Positions 32,541 to 41,997 of a stretch of DNA of 64,000 nucleotides are shown one piece after another. Source of the DNA: Hirudinaria manillensis (lineage: Eukaryota; Annelida; Clitellata; Hirudinida; Hirudinidae). The stretch lies in assembly GCA_034509925.1 (NCBI GenBank), contig CM067527.1, positions 8,560,001-8,624,000 on the forward strand. The letters are read 5' to 3'. Position 1 is the first letter of the stretch; each line of letters opens with the position of its first letter. The notes beneath the pieces were generated by a model. That model was not told where the DNA came from, made no database searches, and was given only the letters and a program-made list of their open reading frames with translations. A program made the position numbers and the translations under genes.

Positions 32541-33767
32541 TCAGAGTATTTTCTGTAGATGCTGCTCTCTGTAAATTGTTGCCTGCTGTCGGTTGTTAGA
32601 CCGTTGCACAAACCAATCTACTTTCTTCTGACTAGCATCCTGACACCAAGGGATGACCATTTTTACTAGATCAAATTTTGAGCAGAACTGTACTCCCAGA
32701 AGAGCTTCGGAGTGGCCTTCAACAACGTAGAACTCATCCTCCATCCATTCTTGACTAATTGGGTGCAACAATTTTAAATCCACAACTCCAAGTACCTTGA
32801 GAAAAGTTTTAACCCCATATGGCTTCAACTTCACCAGTGCTTTCTTTAATTTCACTCGAGACAAATTTTTTAAATGAGCCGAAGTGATAGTGTTTACCTC
32901 CGCTCCTGTGTCGATTTTAAAATCTATTGCTGGTCCATTTTCTACTTGAAACACATACGACCATTTCCGAACTTTATTTGAATCACTCACCGAATCAAAA
33001 GAGTCAATGGCAAAGGTCTCTTGTCCTTCTATGGTCGCAATGTTTTTAGCACGACAGACCTTAGCAAAATGGTTCAGTTTCCCACATTTCCTGCAGATTT
33101 TTCCTCTTGCAGGACATGATAACTGGTGGACTTGTCCACAATTGAAGCACTGCCTTGAGGGCTGCTTAACTTTGCTTGGATGAGCCTGCTTCAATTGATC
33201 TACTTGGTTGGAAAGTTGCAGATGTGATGATGCGACGGATGTGAGTCTGCTGTTATCGACTAACAGGCGGTTCCTCTGAGAGTTCTCGAAGAGTACGGCA
33301 ATCCTCTGGAGATTCTGCAGTGAGAAGTCTGTCTCGCTCATCATCCTCTGCTGGACGTCCTTGTCTGGATATGTAAACACAAATCTGTCACGGATCATGT
33401 CTTCTGTTGATTCCCTGTATTCACAGTTTTTAGCGGCGTGCCTCAAACGGTCCAGGAAATCGATGGAGAGTTCTCCTGGAAGTCTTGAGACTTCGTTGAA
33501 AACTAATCGTTCCACCAACACGTGCCTTCTAGGTGCGAATCTCTCTTCAAATCTGGCAAGGACACGTTCGTGATTGAATTTGTCCTCTGCGTTCGGCCAA
33601 TCCATGCCGTAGTAAATGGTATTGGCGGCATCACCCAGAGCGTGTAAAAGAAGAGCCACTCGCCGATGTTCGGGTAGTTGGCTACCGTCACATAACATGT
33701 AGTAAGTTTCGTAGCTGCTTCTCCAACGCCTCCAGGCCTCTGCGAGATTTGTAGAATTCACATCCAT
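32541..33767 (-). CDS. Gypsy-B Gag and protease polyprotein
   Basis: 408 residues. A retrotransposon capsid-type region (for example ALGDAANTIYYG and LVERLVFNEVSRLPGELSID) is followed by two zinc knuckles, CFNCGQVHQLSC (about residue 209) and CRKCGKLNHFAKVC (about residue 223). An aspartic protease with active site FKIDTGAEVNTI follows at about residues 281-292. The protein would package and process the element RNA. The frame ends at a TGA that lies inside sequence continuing the pol homology in another frame, so protease and RT are separated by lesions. Confidence 0.88.
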   Translation of the reverse strand: MDVNSTNLAEAWRRWRSSYETYYMLCDGSQLPEHRRVALLLHALGDAANTIYYGMDWPNAEDKFNHERVLARFEERFAPRRHVLVERLVFNEVSRLPGELSIDFLDRLRHAAKNCEYRESTEDMIRDRFVFTYPDKDVQQRMMSETDFSLQNLQRIAVLFENSQRNRLLVDNSRLTSVASSHLQLSNQVDQLKQAHPSKVKQPSRQCFNCGQVHQLSCPARGKICRKCGKLNHFAKVCRAKNIATIEGQETFAIDSFDSVSDSNKVRKWSYVFQVENGPAIDFKIDTGAEVNTITSAHLKNLSRVKLKKALVKLKPYGVKTFLKVLGVVDLKLLHPISQEWMEDEFYVVEGHSEALLGVQFCSKFDLVKMVIPWCQDASQKKVDWFVQRSNNRQQATIYREQHLQKIL

Positions 33768-33809
33768 GCTTGGTGGCTCCGACGTTCAACGAAATTGTCG
33801 ACTGCGCCA

Positions 33810-33914
33810 TGTCGTGTTCGATTACGTTTATTTACAAAAAGGCTTAACAACAGTATCGAGCGAGAACTGAGCGAAAACGGAAGTGCCGCCCACGCTGCCC
33901 TGATATGTATGACA
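33810..33914 (-). repeat. Gypsy-B 5' LTR
   Basis: A 105-bp LTR with TG...CA ends, followed inwards (on minus) by the primer-binding site TGGCGCAGTCGAC at 33809 downward. Outside lies CATAT, the target duplication. Confidence 0.93.
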
Positions 33915-34434
33915 CATATACTTCAGCTACTTGTGTTAGCAATACATAATCATCAAACTTATTGGGTTTCTGCAAAGCTGATCTATCTCTGAGCTGATGA
34001 CCTACTGACTGCTTTCTAATTTCATCAGAAATAACTTGGTTTTCATCCTCACTGCCTTGGCTCTGCTGATCTTCAACTTCTGAGTTGGGTTCACTGTGAA
34101 GTTCTGTTGTGGACTTTGTTGGCATCTGTAACTCAACAGATTCTCCACATTCTTTCGACTTTTCTTGAAATACAACATATTAGTGACATATTAGCCCTGA
34201 CTCATCAGAAATAGGTGACATCTTCAACTACTACTTTTCCTCAGCAACTGATGATGGCAAGAATCCTGAATTTTCTCTTCAAAAGCAAATAGAAATAGGA
34301 GGAATTAGATTCCCACCAGATATATTGCGATTGATGTTGTTAAGCCTTGACTCTTCACTATCTTCAGGTCCAGGTGGAATATCCAATATCTTTATAAAGA
34401 AATGTGCAACATTTCTGGCTTTGCCACTTGCCCA

Positions 34435-34609
34435 TGTTGTGGGATTATACGTATCTTTGGTTTTGTGCACCTGGTGCGACGAGGCACGCTTGTTTTCCGT
34501 TTTAATTCCGCTCGTGTTCGTATCGTACTGTGTCGTGTTGTGTCGAGTTGTGTCGTATTGCGTTGATCCTAATAAACCGTGTTGATCTCGATATTCTGAA
34601 GTTATAACA
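34435..34609 (+). repeat. Gypsy-C 5' LTR
   Basis: 175 bp, TG...CA ends. Contains AATAAACCG as likely poly(A) signal near 34571. Preceded by the target duplication GCCCA. Confidence 0.94.
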
Positions 34610-34612
34610 TAT

Positions 34613-35179
34613 TTGGAGACGAGGATGGCTACTGAGGATAAATTTTTGACCATGATGACGATGTTCATGGAAGAAAATCGACGACGCGACGATGAACGTC
34701 GCGAAGAAGAGACTCGCCGTCGCGAGGAAGAAATTCGTCGTCGTGAGGAGGAAGAAATTCGCCGTCGCGATGAAGAAATTCGTCGTCGTGAGGAGGAGGA
34801 AACTCGCCGTCGCGAAGAAGAAACTCGCCGTCGTGAGGAGGAAGAAACTCGCCGTCGCGAGGAAGAAACACGCCGCCGTGAGAATGATCTTCGCCGAGAC
34901 GAGGAGAACCGTCGATGGGAAGAAGCATTGCTGCAATTGCTCCAGTCCCTGAAACCTCAGTATAAAGAAGCCATAGCGACAGACAGAAAATCAGATCTAC
35001 CCCCGGAGGTCATGGGACAGGTAACTCAATCCAGTTATGATCCGGAGTCCGGGGCGCCCCCATCCAAGTGGACGGGACGGTTTGAAGAAGGAGCTCACGC
35101 AATGCAGTTGTCGGATGCAGACAAGACAGGCGCACTCGTGTCGAAGCTGGAGAAGCAGGAAGGATGCAAGACATGGTAA
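34613..35179 (+). CDS. Gypsy-C Gag-like protein with RRREEE repeats, capsid apparently deleted
   Basis: Reads (MET)RMATEDKFLTMMTMFM, then about 15 tandem Arg/Glu hexapeptides forming a charged helix (residues about 22-92), then the gag motif YDPESGAPPSKWTGRF and ALVSKLEKQEG before stopping at TGG-TAA (codon 188 is Trp). Most of the capsid region usually expected between KLE and the zinc knuckle is missing; the knuckle is encoded in the next frame. Pol starts 15 bp upstream of the gag stop in the -1 frame. Gag could derive from an internal deletion that also changed the gag-pol arrangement. Confidence 0.75.
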   Translation: METRMATEDKFLTMMTMFMEENRRRDDERREEETRRREEEIRRREEEEIRRRDEEIRRREEEETRRREEETRRREEEETRRREEETRRRENDLRRDEENRRWEEALLQLLQSLKPQYKEAIATDRKSDLPPEVMGQVTQSSYDPESGAPPSKWTGRFEEGAHAMQLSDADKTGALVSKLEKQEGCKTW

Positions 35180-38100
35180 ATGAGTGTGAGAACCTTGTCA
35201 GTCTGGGGAAGGACACCGACATGGTAGACGGCATGCAGGCTGTGAATGCAGTACGAAGAGGTTACCATAGGAAGAAGACTCGACACATTTTCCCTAGCAA
35301 AGAAAATCCTCGAGAATCGTCCAAGGGTGCCTGCTTCATCTGTGGATCCTTGTCACATTTCAAGAAGGATTGCCCACAGAAGGACTGCCACAGAAAGGAA
35401 TCGAAATTCAAGGGGCGAGTCAGAAAAATTAACACAGATCTCAGGACCAATCGAAGGTACGCCGAAGTTAGCTTCGGAGAAACCAAGGTCAGAATGCAGC
35501 TGGACTCTGGTGCAGACGTCACGATCATAAGCAGAGACGCATGGGAGCAGATAGGTTCGCCATCTCTGGAAGAAACGACGACTTCACTGGGAGCTGCAAA
35601 TGGAACGCCGATTGAGGTCCTGGGACAATTTGATGTTAAATTCACCTGCGGAGGATTTTCAGGCCACGGTCGCTGCTATGTGACTGAAAACGTTGATCAA
35701 TTGTTGGGCATCGAGTGGATGAATCAGCTGCCACCTCTACAGAAAGCCTTCAATGCCATCTGCTGCAAAATTGAGCAGAAGCCAGAAGAAGAAGGGAGAC
35801 AACTTGCCAAGTGTTTGGCTGAAAGGTTCCCAGATGTTTTCGAAGAGGAGTTGGGCAAATGCAAGACTCGAGCACAGTTGATTGTAAGGCAGGGAGTTCG
35901 TCCGACCTTTTGCCGACAGAGGAAGATTCCGTTCGCTCGGCAGGAAGCAGTCAACACAGAGCTGGAGCGTCTAGTGCAACAAGGAGTCTTGAAGAAAGTG
36001 GATTATAGCAATTGGGCTGCCCCGATTGTTGTAGTGGCCAAGAAGAACGGATCAGTCCGTATCTGTGCTGATTTCAAGACAGGATTAAACGAAGCACTCG
36101 AGATGCACCGTCACCCTCTGCCGACACCCGACGAAATCTTCGCTCGTCTAAACCAAGGCGCATGGTTTACCCAGATCGACTTCGCAGACGCATACTTGCA
36201 GATGGAAGTCGAAGATGACTCGAAGGAACTGGTGACGATAAATACACACAAGGGCCTGTTCCAGTACCAGCGGCTACCCTTCGGAGTCAAATGCGCACCT
36301 GGCATTTTCCAAGAAGCCATGGATCGAATGATCACAGGAATTAATGGCTGTGCGGCATATCTAGATGATGTCATCGTGACAGGATCAACAATTCTAGAGC
36401 ACAACAATAACGTCCAGGCTTTGTTTGAAAGAATTGCAGATTGTGGTTTCCGCGTCAGAATGGAGAAGTGCTCCTTCGCAAAACCTGAAATCAACTTCTT
36501 GGGACACGTGGTTTCAAAAGATGGTCGTCGACCAGATCCCGAGAAAATACAAGCAATTGTCGGAATGCCAGCGCCTAAGGATCAAAAGCAGCTAAAATCG
36601 TTCTTAGGTATGATAAGCTACTACTCGTCTTTTGTGCCAGATATGCGTTCAATGAGATGCCCCCTGGACGATCTGGAAAGACAAGACAAATTCGTGTGGA
36701 CTGCTGAACACCAGAGAGTTTTGGACAAGCTCAAGGTAGTGTTGCAGTCTGATCTGTTGTTGACGCACTTCGACCCTGGACTGGACATTGTCGTTGCTGC
36801 GGACGCGTGTGGCTATGGAGTGGGAGCTGTCATCTCTCATCGCTTCCCGAACGGCACGGAGAAGGCGATCGCACACGCCAGTAGATCTCTCACCAAGGCA
36901 GAGAAGAACTACGGACAGATCGAGAAAGAAGCTCTGGCCTTAGTATTTGCGGTAAGGAAATTTCATCGCTACATATACGACAGAAGCTTTCTGTTGCTGA
37001 CTGATCATAAGCCACTGTTGTCGATCTTCGGATCCAAGGTTGGTATATCAGCTCATTCAGCAAATCGGCTCCAACGATGGGAACTCGTCTTGCTTGCGTA
37101 TGATTTTGTCATCGAGTATAGGCGATCCACTCACTTTGGTCAAGCCGATGCGTTGTCCCGTCTCATCGCTACGAAAAAGCTGCCAGAAGATGAAGACATC
37201 GTCATTGCGAAGATCGTAAGGGATGTCAAGGCAGTTCAGAGTGATGTCATCCGAAACTTGCCAGTCACAAAGGAGGATATTCAGAGGATGACTGAGGAAG
37301 ATTCCGAGCTAAAGTTGGTTGTCGAAAGTGTAAGAACGGGTAGATGGCCTAGTTTCCGGGCTGGATCGACTCTGCACGCCTTCCACAGCCGTTCTAAAGA
37401 CTTGTCAGTCCATGAAGGTGCACTCTTCATGGGAACACGAGCCGTGATCCCATCAGCCCTGCAAGGCCGAATTTTGAAGATGCTGCACGAGGGACATCCT
37501 GGGACAACCAGAATGAAAATGCTAGCTCGACTGCACGTTTACTGGCAAGGAATCGACAGGGACATCGAAGACAGAGTAAGACTTTGCAGTTCATGCCAGT
37601 TGGCTTCAAAGATGCCTGTCAGGAACGAACTGACGCCATGGCCGAAACCGGATTGTGCCTGGGAAAGGGTCCATATTGATTTTGCCGGCCCGATTGAAGG
37701 AGTGATGTTCTTAATCGTGGTGGACGCCTTCGCCAAGTGGCCTGAAGTTATTAAGATGACGACTTCAACATCCACTGCCACAATCAGAGAACTGGGTAGG
37801 ATTTTTGCGCAGCAGGGATACCCAAAAGTGATAGTTTCGGACAATGGGACACAGTTCACGGCCAAGGAGTTCCAAGAGTACTGTCAGAGGAATGGAATGC
37901 AACACATCAAGTCACCGCCCTACCAACCTCATTGCAATGGGCAAGCTGAGCGTTTTGTAGACACATTCAATCGTACACTACAAAAGCTGCAGAGGGAGGA
38001 GGTGATGGAGGATGCGCTCCAGAAATTTTTACTGACTTACCGGACAACGCCATGCACGTCTTTGACGGATTTGAAGACGCCGGCAGAGAAACTCCTAGGG

Positions 38101-38622
38101 AGACTTTTGAGAACTCCCCTGAGTGACCTCCAACTCAAAAGCCCAGTAAAACATCTCCCAAGAGCGGAACAGGAGATGGAAGAAAGGAAACCTATCCACA
38201 GGCGAATGAGAGAGTTTGCCGAGGGAGACGCGGTCTTCGTAAGAGACTACAAGGATCCAAGTCACCCGAAGTGGATACAGGGATGGATCAGGCGCAGACA
38301 GGGACGTCAAGTCTACCTAGTGGAGGCAAGCGGCAAAATGCTCCATCGCCACGCGAACCAGCTCAGGAAGCGTGCGCAGGATGATTCACTGAAGGTGATG
38401 TGTGAGGCATTTGACTTGCCATTCCTGCCACTAAGTGGGACATCCCAGACAACCGCAGAAAACACACACACGCCGGAACTACAGGAAATTCCAGAGTGCG
38501 AGGTGGAGCATGTCATTCCACCAGTGCAACTTCGGACATCAAAGAAAAGATCCGCAAGGAACCGCCGACCTCCGAGAAGGCTGGAGATGGATCCCCAGAG
38601 GAAGAAATACCTAATCGTTTAG
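35164..38622 (+). CDS. Gypsy-C Pol polyprotein (zinc knuckle, protease, RT, RNase H, integrase)
   Basis: 1152 residues with no break. In order: CCHC knuckle CFICGSLSHFKKDC (about 57-70), protease LDSGADVTI (about 112-120), RT FADAYLQM and YLDDVIV (about 398), RNase H VAADACGYGVG (about 542) and TDHKPLL, integrase finger (HEGHPGTTRMK...CSSCQ), then HIDFAG (about 834), VSDNGTQF (about 890) and the catalytic Glu in CNGQAERFV. It ends RRPPRRLEMDPQRKKYLIV at the polypurine tract. It overlaps gag by 16 bp in the -1 frame, so expression may use frameshifting or re-initiation. This is the most intact element protein in the window. Confidence 0.93.
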   Translation: MQDMVNECENLVSLGKDTDMVDGMQAVNAVRRGYHRKKTRHIFPSKENPRESSKGACFICGSLSHFKKDCPQKDCHRKESKFKGRVRKINTDLRTNRRYAEVSFGETKVRMQLDSGADVTIISRDAWEQIGSPSLEETTTSLGAANGTPIEVLGQFDVKFTCGGFSGHGRCYVTENVDQLLGIEWMNQLPPLQKAFNAICCKIEQKPEEEGRQLAKCLAERFPDVFEEELGKCKTRAQLIVRQGVRPTFCRQRKIPFARQEAVNTELERLVQQGVLKKVDYSNWAAPIVVVAKKNGSVRICADFKTGLNEALEMHRHPLPTPDEIFARLNQGAWFTQIDFADAYLQMEVEDDSKELVTINTHKGLFQYQRLPFGVKCAPGIFQEAMDRMITGINGCAAYLDDVIVTGSTILEHNNNVQALFERIADCGFRVRMEKCSFAKPEINFLGHVVSKDGRRPDPEKIQAIVGMPAPKDQKQLKSFLGMISYYSSFVPDMRSMRCPLDDLERQDKFVWTAEHQRVLDKLKVVLQSDLLLTHFDPGLDIVVAADACGYGVGAVISHRFPNGTEKAIAHASRSLTKAEKNYGQIEKEALALVFAVRKFHRYIYDRSFLLLTDHKPLLSIFGSKVGISAHSANRLQRWELVLLAYDFVIEYRRSTHFGQADALSRLIATKKLPEDEDIVIAKIVRDVKAVQSDVIRNLPVTKEDIQRMTEEDSELKLVVESVRTGRWPSFRAGSTLHAFHSRSKDLSVHEGALFMGTRAVIPSALQGRILKMLHEGHPGTTRMKMLARLHVYWQGIDRDIEDRVRLCSSCQLASKMPVRNELTPWPKPDCAWERVHIDFAGPIEGVMFLIVVDAFAKWPEVIKMTTSTSTATIRELGRIFAQQGYPKVIVSDNGTQFTAKEFQEYCQRNGMQHIKSPPYQPHCNGQAERFVDTFNRTLQKLQREEVMEDALQKFLLTYRTTPCTSLTDLKTPAEKLLGRLLRTPLSDLQLKSPVKHLPRAEQEMEERKPIHRRMREFAEGDAVFVRDYKDPSHPKWIQGWIRRRQGRQVYLVEASGKMLHRHANQLRKRAQDDSLKVMCEAFDLPFLPLSGTSQTTAENTHTPELQEIPECEVEHVIPPVQLRTSKKRSARNRRPPRRLEMDPQRKKYLIV

Positions 38623-38631
38623 GGGGGGAGG

Positions 38632-38806
38632 TGTTGTGGGATTATACGTATCTTTGGTTTTGTGCACCTCGTGCGACGAGGCACGCTTGTTTTCCGTTTT
38701 AATTCCGCTCGTGTTCGTATCGTACTGTGTCGTGTTGTGTCGAGTTGTTTCGTATTGCGTTGATCCTAATAAACCGTGTTGATCTCGATATTCTGAAGTT
38801 ATAACA
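38632..38806 (+). repeat. Gypsy-C 3' LTR
   Basis: 175 bp, the same as the 5' LTR except near 38669 (CTC versus CTG) and 38750 (TTT versus TGT). It follows a G-rich polypurine tract and is followed by GCCCA. Confidence 0.94.
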
Positions 38807-38811
38807 GCCCA

Positions 38812-39778
38812 CATATTCGATATTTCCCTTAAAGATTACGCGCGAAAATAGAAAATTGCATTGGTTACTCCTATAAATAAGACCGTTCTCCCTGAAAACT
38901 ACAGACCTATTTCGATCACATCAACTTGTTGTCGTGTAATGGAGAGGATCATCAACAAAGCAATTATGCACCATTTACTGCACCTCAAATTAATCAGCAC
39001 GGATTTGTCAGAGGCAGATCTACTACAGTAGACAAATCTTCTTGAATGTATGCATCAGTGGTCGGAAGCACTCCAATCTAGACAGTCGGTGGATGTTGCA
39101 TATCTCGACTTCAAAAAGGCTTTTGACTCAGTATCACACTACAAACTCTTAAGAAAACTACCTCATTACGGCATCAGTGGAGACATTATAGGATGGCTCA
39201 CCGATTTCTTATCATTGAGGAGCCAACGTGTTAATATCGGTGGAATTCTATCAGATACGGCCTCTGTCACCAGCGGCGTTTCCCAGGGCAGTGTACTTGG
39301 ACCTACTCTCTACATCAATGACCTCCCAAATCTGTTTAAAGATACTAATATTTTCTGCAAACTGTTTGCGGATGATGTTAAGCTCTATTGCCTCTATCGC
39401 CTTCACAAACACAGTTACAATCATCTCTTGACAAGGTCGCACAATGGAGTAATACAACTCGCACCTGATCAATGTCAGATCTTCATTATAGCCGGCCGCA
39501 TAAAGAAAACAGGTGAACTCCGGAAATACTCCATCAACGGTCAGGCCCTTCAAAGCGTGGACATGATTAGAGATCTCGGAGTCATAATAGTTCCTTGAAG
39601 TTTGTTACCCATATTGAAGCCATCACTCATAAAGCTGCCAAAATCTCTTGGATGATCAGTAGGTCTTTCTGCCAAAGAACTGGAAATCTTAAAGCTTTGC
39701 CTTCTGCAATTACGTCAGACCAATCCTCGAATATAGTTCACCAGTCTGGAATTTCCACCATATATTTCTCATTGACAG
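38812..39778 (+). pseudogene. LINE reverse transcriptase (degenerate)
   Basis: Holds the catalytic half of the RT. 39050-39598 is open and includes YLDFKKAFDSVSH and FADDVKLY; stops occur at about 39035 and 39597. The middle segment joins 34434 upstream and 42003 downstream once the inserts are removed. The AFADD-like box is intact, but the ORF as a whole is not. Confidence 0.8.
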
Positions 39779-40141
39779 TGTTGAAATAAACCTCAAATAC
39801 ATCGAATTCAAAGTCCAACTACACCAGACCATCTTTATTTTGTTTTCTTTTCTCTTAGAGAGTTCATCTCATTTTTCATTGCATCAATCCATTCTTTTCT
39901 TCTATCAGAACTTATAGCATTATCATAAGATTCTGGCTCTTCAACATTCAATGCTTCATTCAGACAAACATAGTCATCAAATCGTTTTGGTTTCATGATC
40001 TGATTTCTATCTCTCAATTTTCTTGGACTGATTTGAACTTCAATTGTTTCTTTTTCACTTGAACATTCATCAAGAAATTCAAATTGATAGCATTGGATGA
40101 AGACGTTATTATTTCATTGTTAGCATTGGAGGAGGACGGTA

Positions 40142-41000
40142 TCATGTTCTCATTGGTAGTATTAGAGGAAGTGTCCTTTCATCAAACACAACATCTCTCG
40201 ATCTAATAGTCTTGCTCGGTGCAACATGTATCCGATATCCATCATCTCCTTCATATCCAACTAATATTCCTTTAACAGCTTTACTTTCAATCTTTGTTCT
40301 TAGCTGAATAGGAGTGTGAATATAAGCTTTTGAACCAATTATTCTCAAATGCTTAATTCTTGGTTTTCTTTTGTACCAAATTTCATAAGGTGATTTTCAT
40401 TCTACGGAGGAAGGTCCCGTTCTATTCAAAACATAAGCAGCAGTATTTATTAATTCTGCCCAAAGAATTTCCGAGACAATTCTTCATGAGCTAATCTCAT
40501 TGCTCTGGCTGCTTCAACCAGTGTTCTATTCTCTCGTTCACTACATCCATTCTATTGAGGTGTGTAAGGCATTACCAAACGTTGTCTGATTCCTTTCGTT
40601 TGTAAAATTTCCTTGACTTCATCATTATCAAACTCTCTGCCATTATCACTGAGGAGTTCTATGTCCTGAGTTTTTGATAAGTTCAAGTACTTGCTTGGAA
40701 CTTCTGACTTGTTTTTCAAAAAATAAACAAATATGAACGAACTGTAAATCGTCTTTAAATAGAATGAAATATTTAAAATTCGAATAAGATTCACAAAATG
40801 GACCACAAACATCCGCGTGAATAATTTCGCCTGGTCTTGTTGCTTTTGGCCTTCGTCCAAATCGAAGTCTGTGTGCTTTACCGAAAACACAACCTTCACA
40901 AAATTCGTCATCATCATCAACAACATTAATTTTCAAATTATTCTTCAAAAATAATTTAACATGTTTCTTGTTTTGATGTGCGAATCTATCATGATACAAC
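40142..41000 (-). pseudogene. Copia-D integrase region (frameshifted)
   Basis: Segments 40999-40646 and 40926-40552 overlap in different frames. Together they read HDRFAHQNKKHVK (finger), HADVCGPF (first catalytic Asp), then LLSDNGREFDN (second Asp), LVMPYTPQ and onwards to IGSKAYIHTP and KAVKGILVGYEGD at 40348-40142. At least two frameshifts and a stop (near 40555) break it. Confidence 0.8.
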
Positions 41001-41118
41001 TGGAGTTTTGAACTGTCAACAACATTTGATTCTTCATGCTGTGGAAGAACAGTTTTAGACAGTAATTTGAATAAGCCATTACCTTCTTCTCTTGATCCAA
41101 TTAGCTTAATTGTGTTGT

Positions 41119-41760
41119 CTACTTTAAAACTGCATTTGTTTTCAAATCATTCAGTTCAAGTGGAACAACTTTATCATAAATGTTAGCTTCAAGTGTTACT
41201 TTGCCTTTTCCAATGACATCAAGAACACTTCCATCTGCAACATGGAGCTTCTCTGGTTCAGAAAATTCGTGATAATCCCTTAGAAAATCTTTTCTAAACG
41301 TTAAATGCCTTGTAGCTCCATTGTCTACAAACCAAGAGTCTGTAAAGCTAGTCCAGTCAACTGCATTGACCTCAACTGCTAGAAGAGAAGAACCAGAAGA
41401 ACTCACATTTGTCTTTAATTTTTCTTCTGCGATTCTCTTTTTGCAGTCTTTCTTGAAATGTCCAACTTTGTTGCAATAGAAACATTCAACCTTGATTCTA
41501 TTCTTTGAATTGCTCGACATTAAAATCAATGCGCTGCAATCAGCTTCCTTATACTTTTTGCTTATTCGTTCAAACTCGGATCGTTGTTCTTCTGAAGCAT
41601 CATCTATTGGCGTGGGTTTCTTAAAATTTCCTTCAATAACTTCAAGAGAATCTCCCATACCTCTAAAGATGATGATCATCCTGCTTTTCCAATTCGACCA
41701 GTTCGATTTTCCTTCCAACGGTCTAATTTGAATTTTCGACAAATCCATTTTCGCAAGCAA
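41119..41760 (-). CDS. Copia-D Gag and protease start
   Basis: 213 residues. Starts MLAKMDLSKIQIRPLEGKSNW (true Gag start probably the second Met), followed by a Copia-type N-terminus, then a zinc knuckle CFYCNKVGHFKKDC (about residues 93-106) and a protease site DSWFVDNGATRHLT. Between ILMSS and the knuckle the usual middle of Gag is shortened, as in other deleted copies. The protein ends at a frameshift near 41120. Confidence 0.8.
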   Translation of the reverse strand: MLAKMDLSKIQIRPLEGKSNWSNWKSRMIIIFRGMGDSLEVIEGNFKKPTPIDDASEEQRSEFERISKKYKEADCSALILMSSNSKNRIKVECFYCNKVGHFKKDCKKRIAEEKLKTNVSSSGSSLLAVEVNAVDWTSFTDSWFVDNGATRHLTFRKDFLRDYHEFSEPEKLHVADGSVLDVIGKGKVTLEANIYDKVVPLELNDLKTNAVLK

Positions 41761-41829
41761 GTTTTCTAAGCCGCAAACAAAAACAATAAAAAATGATCTA
41801 GCAGTGAACAGATTTATTTGAAGCCTATT

Positions 41830-41843
41830 CTGGACCCATAACC
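41830..41843 (-). promoter_or_regulatory. Copia-D primer-binding site (half initiator tRNA type)
   Basis: GGTTATGGGTCCAG directly after the LTR is one mismatch from the complement of the anticodon region of initiator tRNA-Met, the primer class used by Drosophila copia. Confidence 0.8.
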
Positions 41844-41997
41844 TGTTGAAATAAACCCCAAATATATCGAACTACACCAGACCATCTTTATTCACAGGAA
41901 GAAGAAGCGAAACAAAGGAGAGCGGAACCAAAAAACCATTAATATAATAATTCAAACTAGTTTAACAAAACAAGTTTTTAAGCATACAAACTCAACA
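41844..41997 (-). repeat. Copia-D 5' LTR
   Basis: On minus: TGTTGAGTTTGTATGC to TTTATTTCAACA, 154 bp, matching the Copia-E LTRs at 45391 and 50948. Confidence 0.9.

Larger units (their letters stand above)
29644..33914 (-). mobile_element. Gypsy-B, full-length Ty3/Gypsy element with catat TSD
   Basis: LTRs lie at 33810-33914 (5') and 29644-29747 (3'), about 105 bp each and differing by a single base as far as I can see. Both have TG...CA ends. The target-site duplication CATAT flanks both sides (29639-29643 and 33915-33919). A primer-binding site starting TGGCGCAGTCGAC follows the 5' LTR (33809 downward). Gag-protease (33767-32541) and pol (32477-29769) are long open frames. It interrupts Copia-A. 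The near-identical LTRs indicate a recent insertion. Confidence 0.95.
34435..38806 (+). mobile_element. Gypsy-C, near-complete Ty3/Gypsy element with gccca TSD
   Basis: LTRs at 34435-34609 and 38632-38806 are both 175 bp with TGTTGTGGG...ATAACA ends and differ at about two positions by eye. The duplication GCCCA flanks both sides (34430-34434 and 38807-38811). A polypurine tract AGGGGGGGAGG (38621-38631) precedes the 3' LTR, and TTTGGAGACGAGG follows the 5' LTR at the primer-binding position. Gag is 34613-35179 and pol 35164-38622. It is inserted in the LINE. It is recent, but its gag looks internally deleted. Confidence 0.95.
39779..41997 (-). mobile_element. Copia-D, 3'-deleted Ty1/Copia element with gacag TSD
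   Basis: The 5' LTR is 41844-41997 (minus). The primer-binding site at 41843-41830 reads GGTTATGGGTCCAG. Gag-protease (41760-41119) and the integrase region (about 41000-40140) follow. The RT and RNase H are missing: the linker (40017-39835) runs directly into about 60 bp of 3' LTR at 39779-39838. GACAG flanks both ends (39774-39778 and 41998-42002), so the deletion happened after insertion, or the deleted form itself moved. It interrupts the LINE. Confidence 0.9.

Noticed and set aside
34665..34952. Open frames on both strands through the RRREEE tract as independent genes
   Set aside because: They are frame shadows of the Gypsy-C gag repeat; hexanucleotide-based repeats stay open in several frames.
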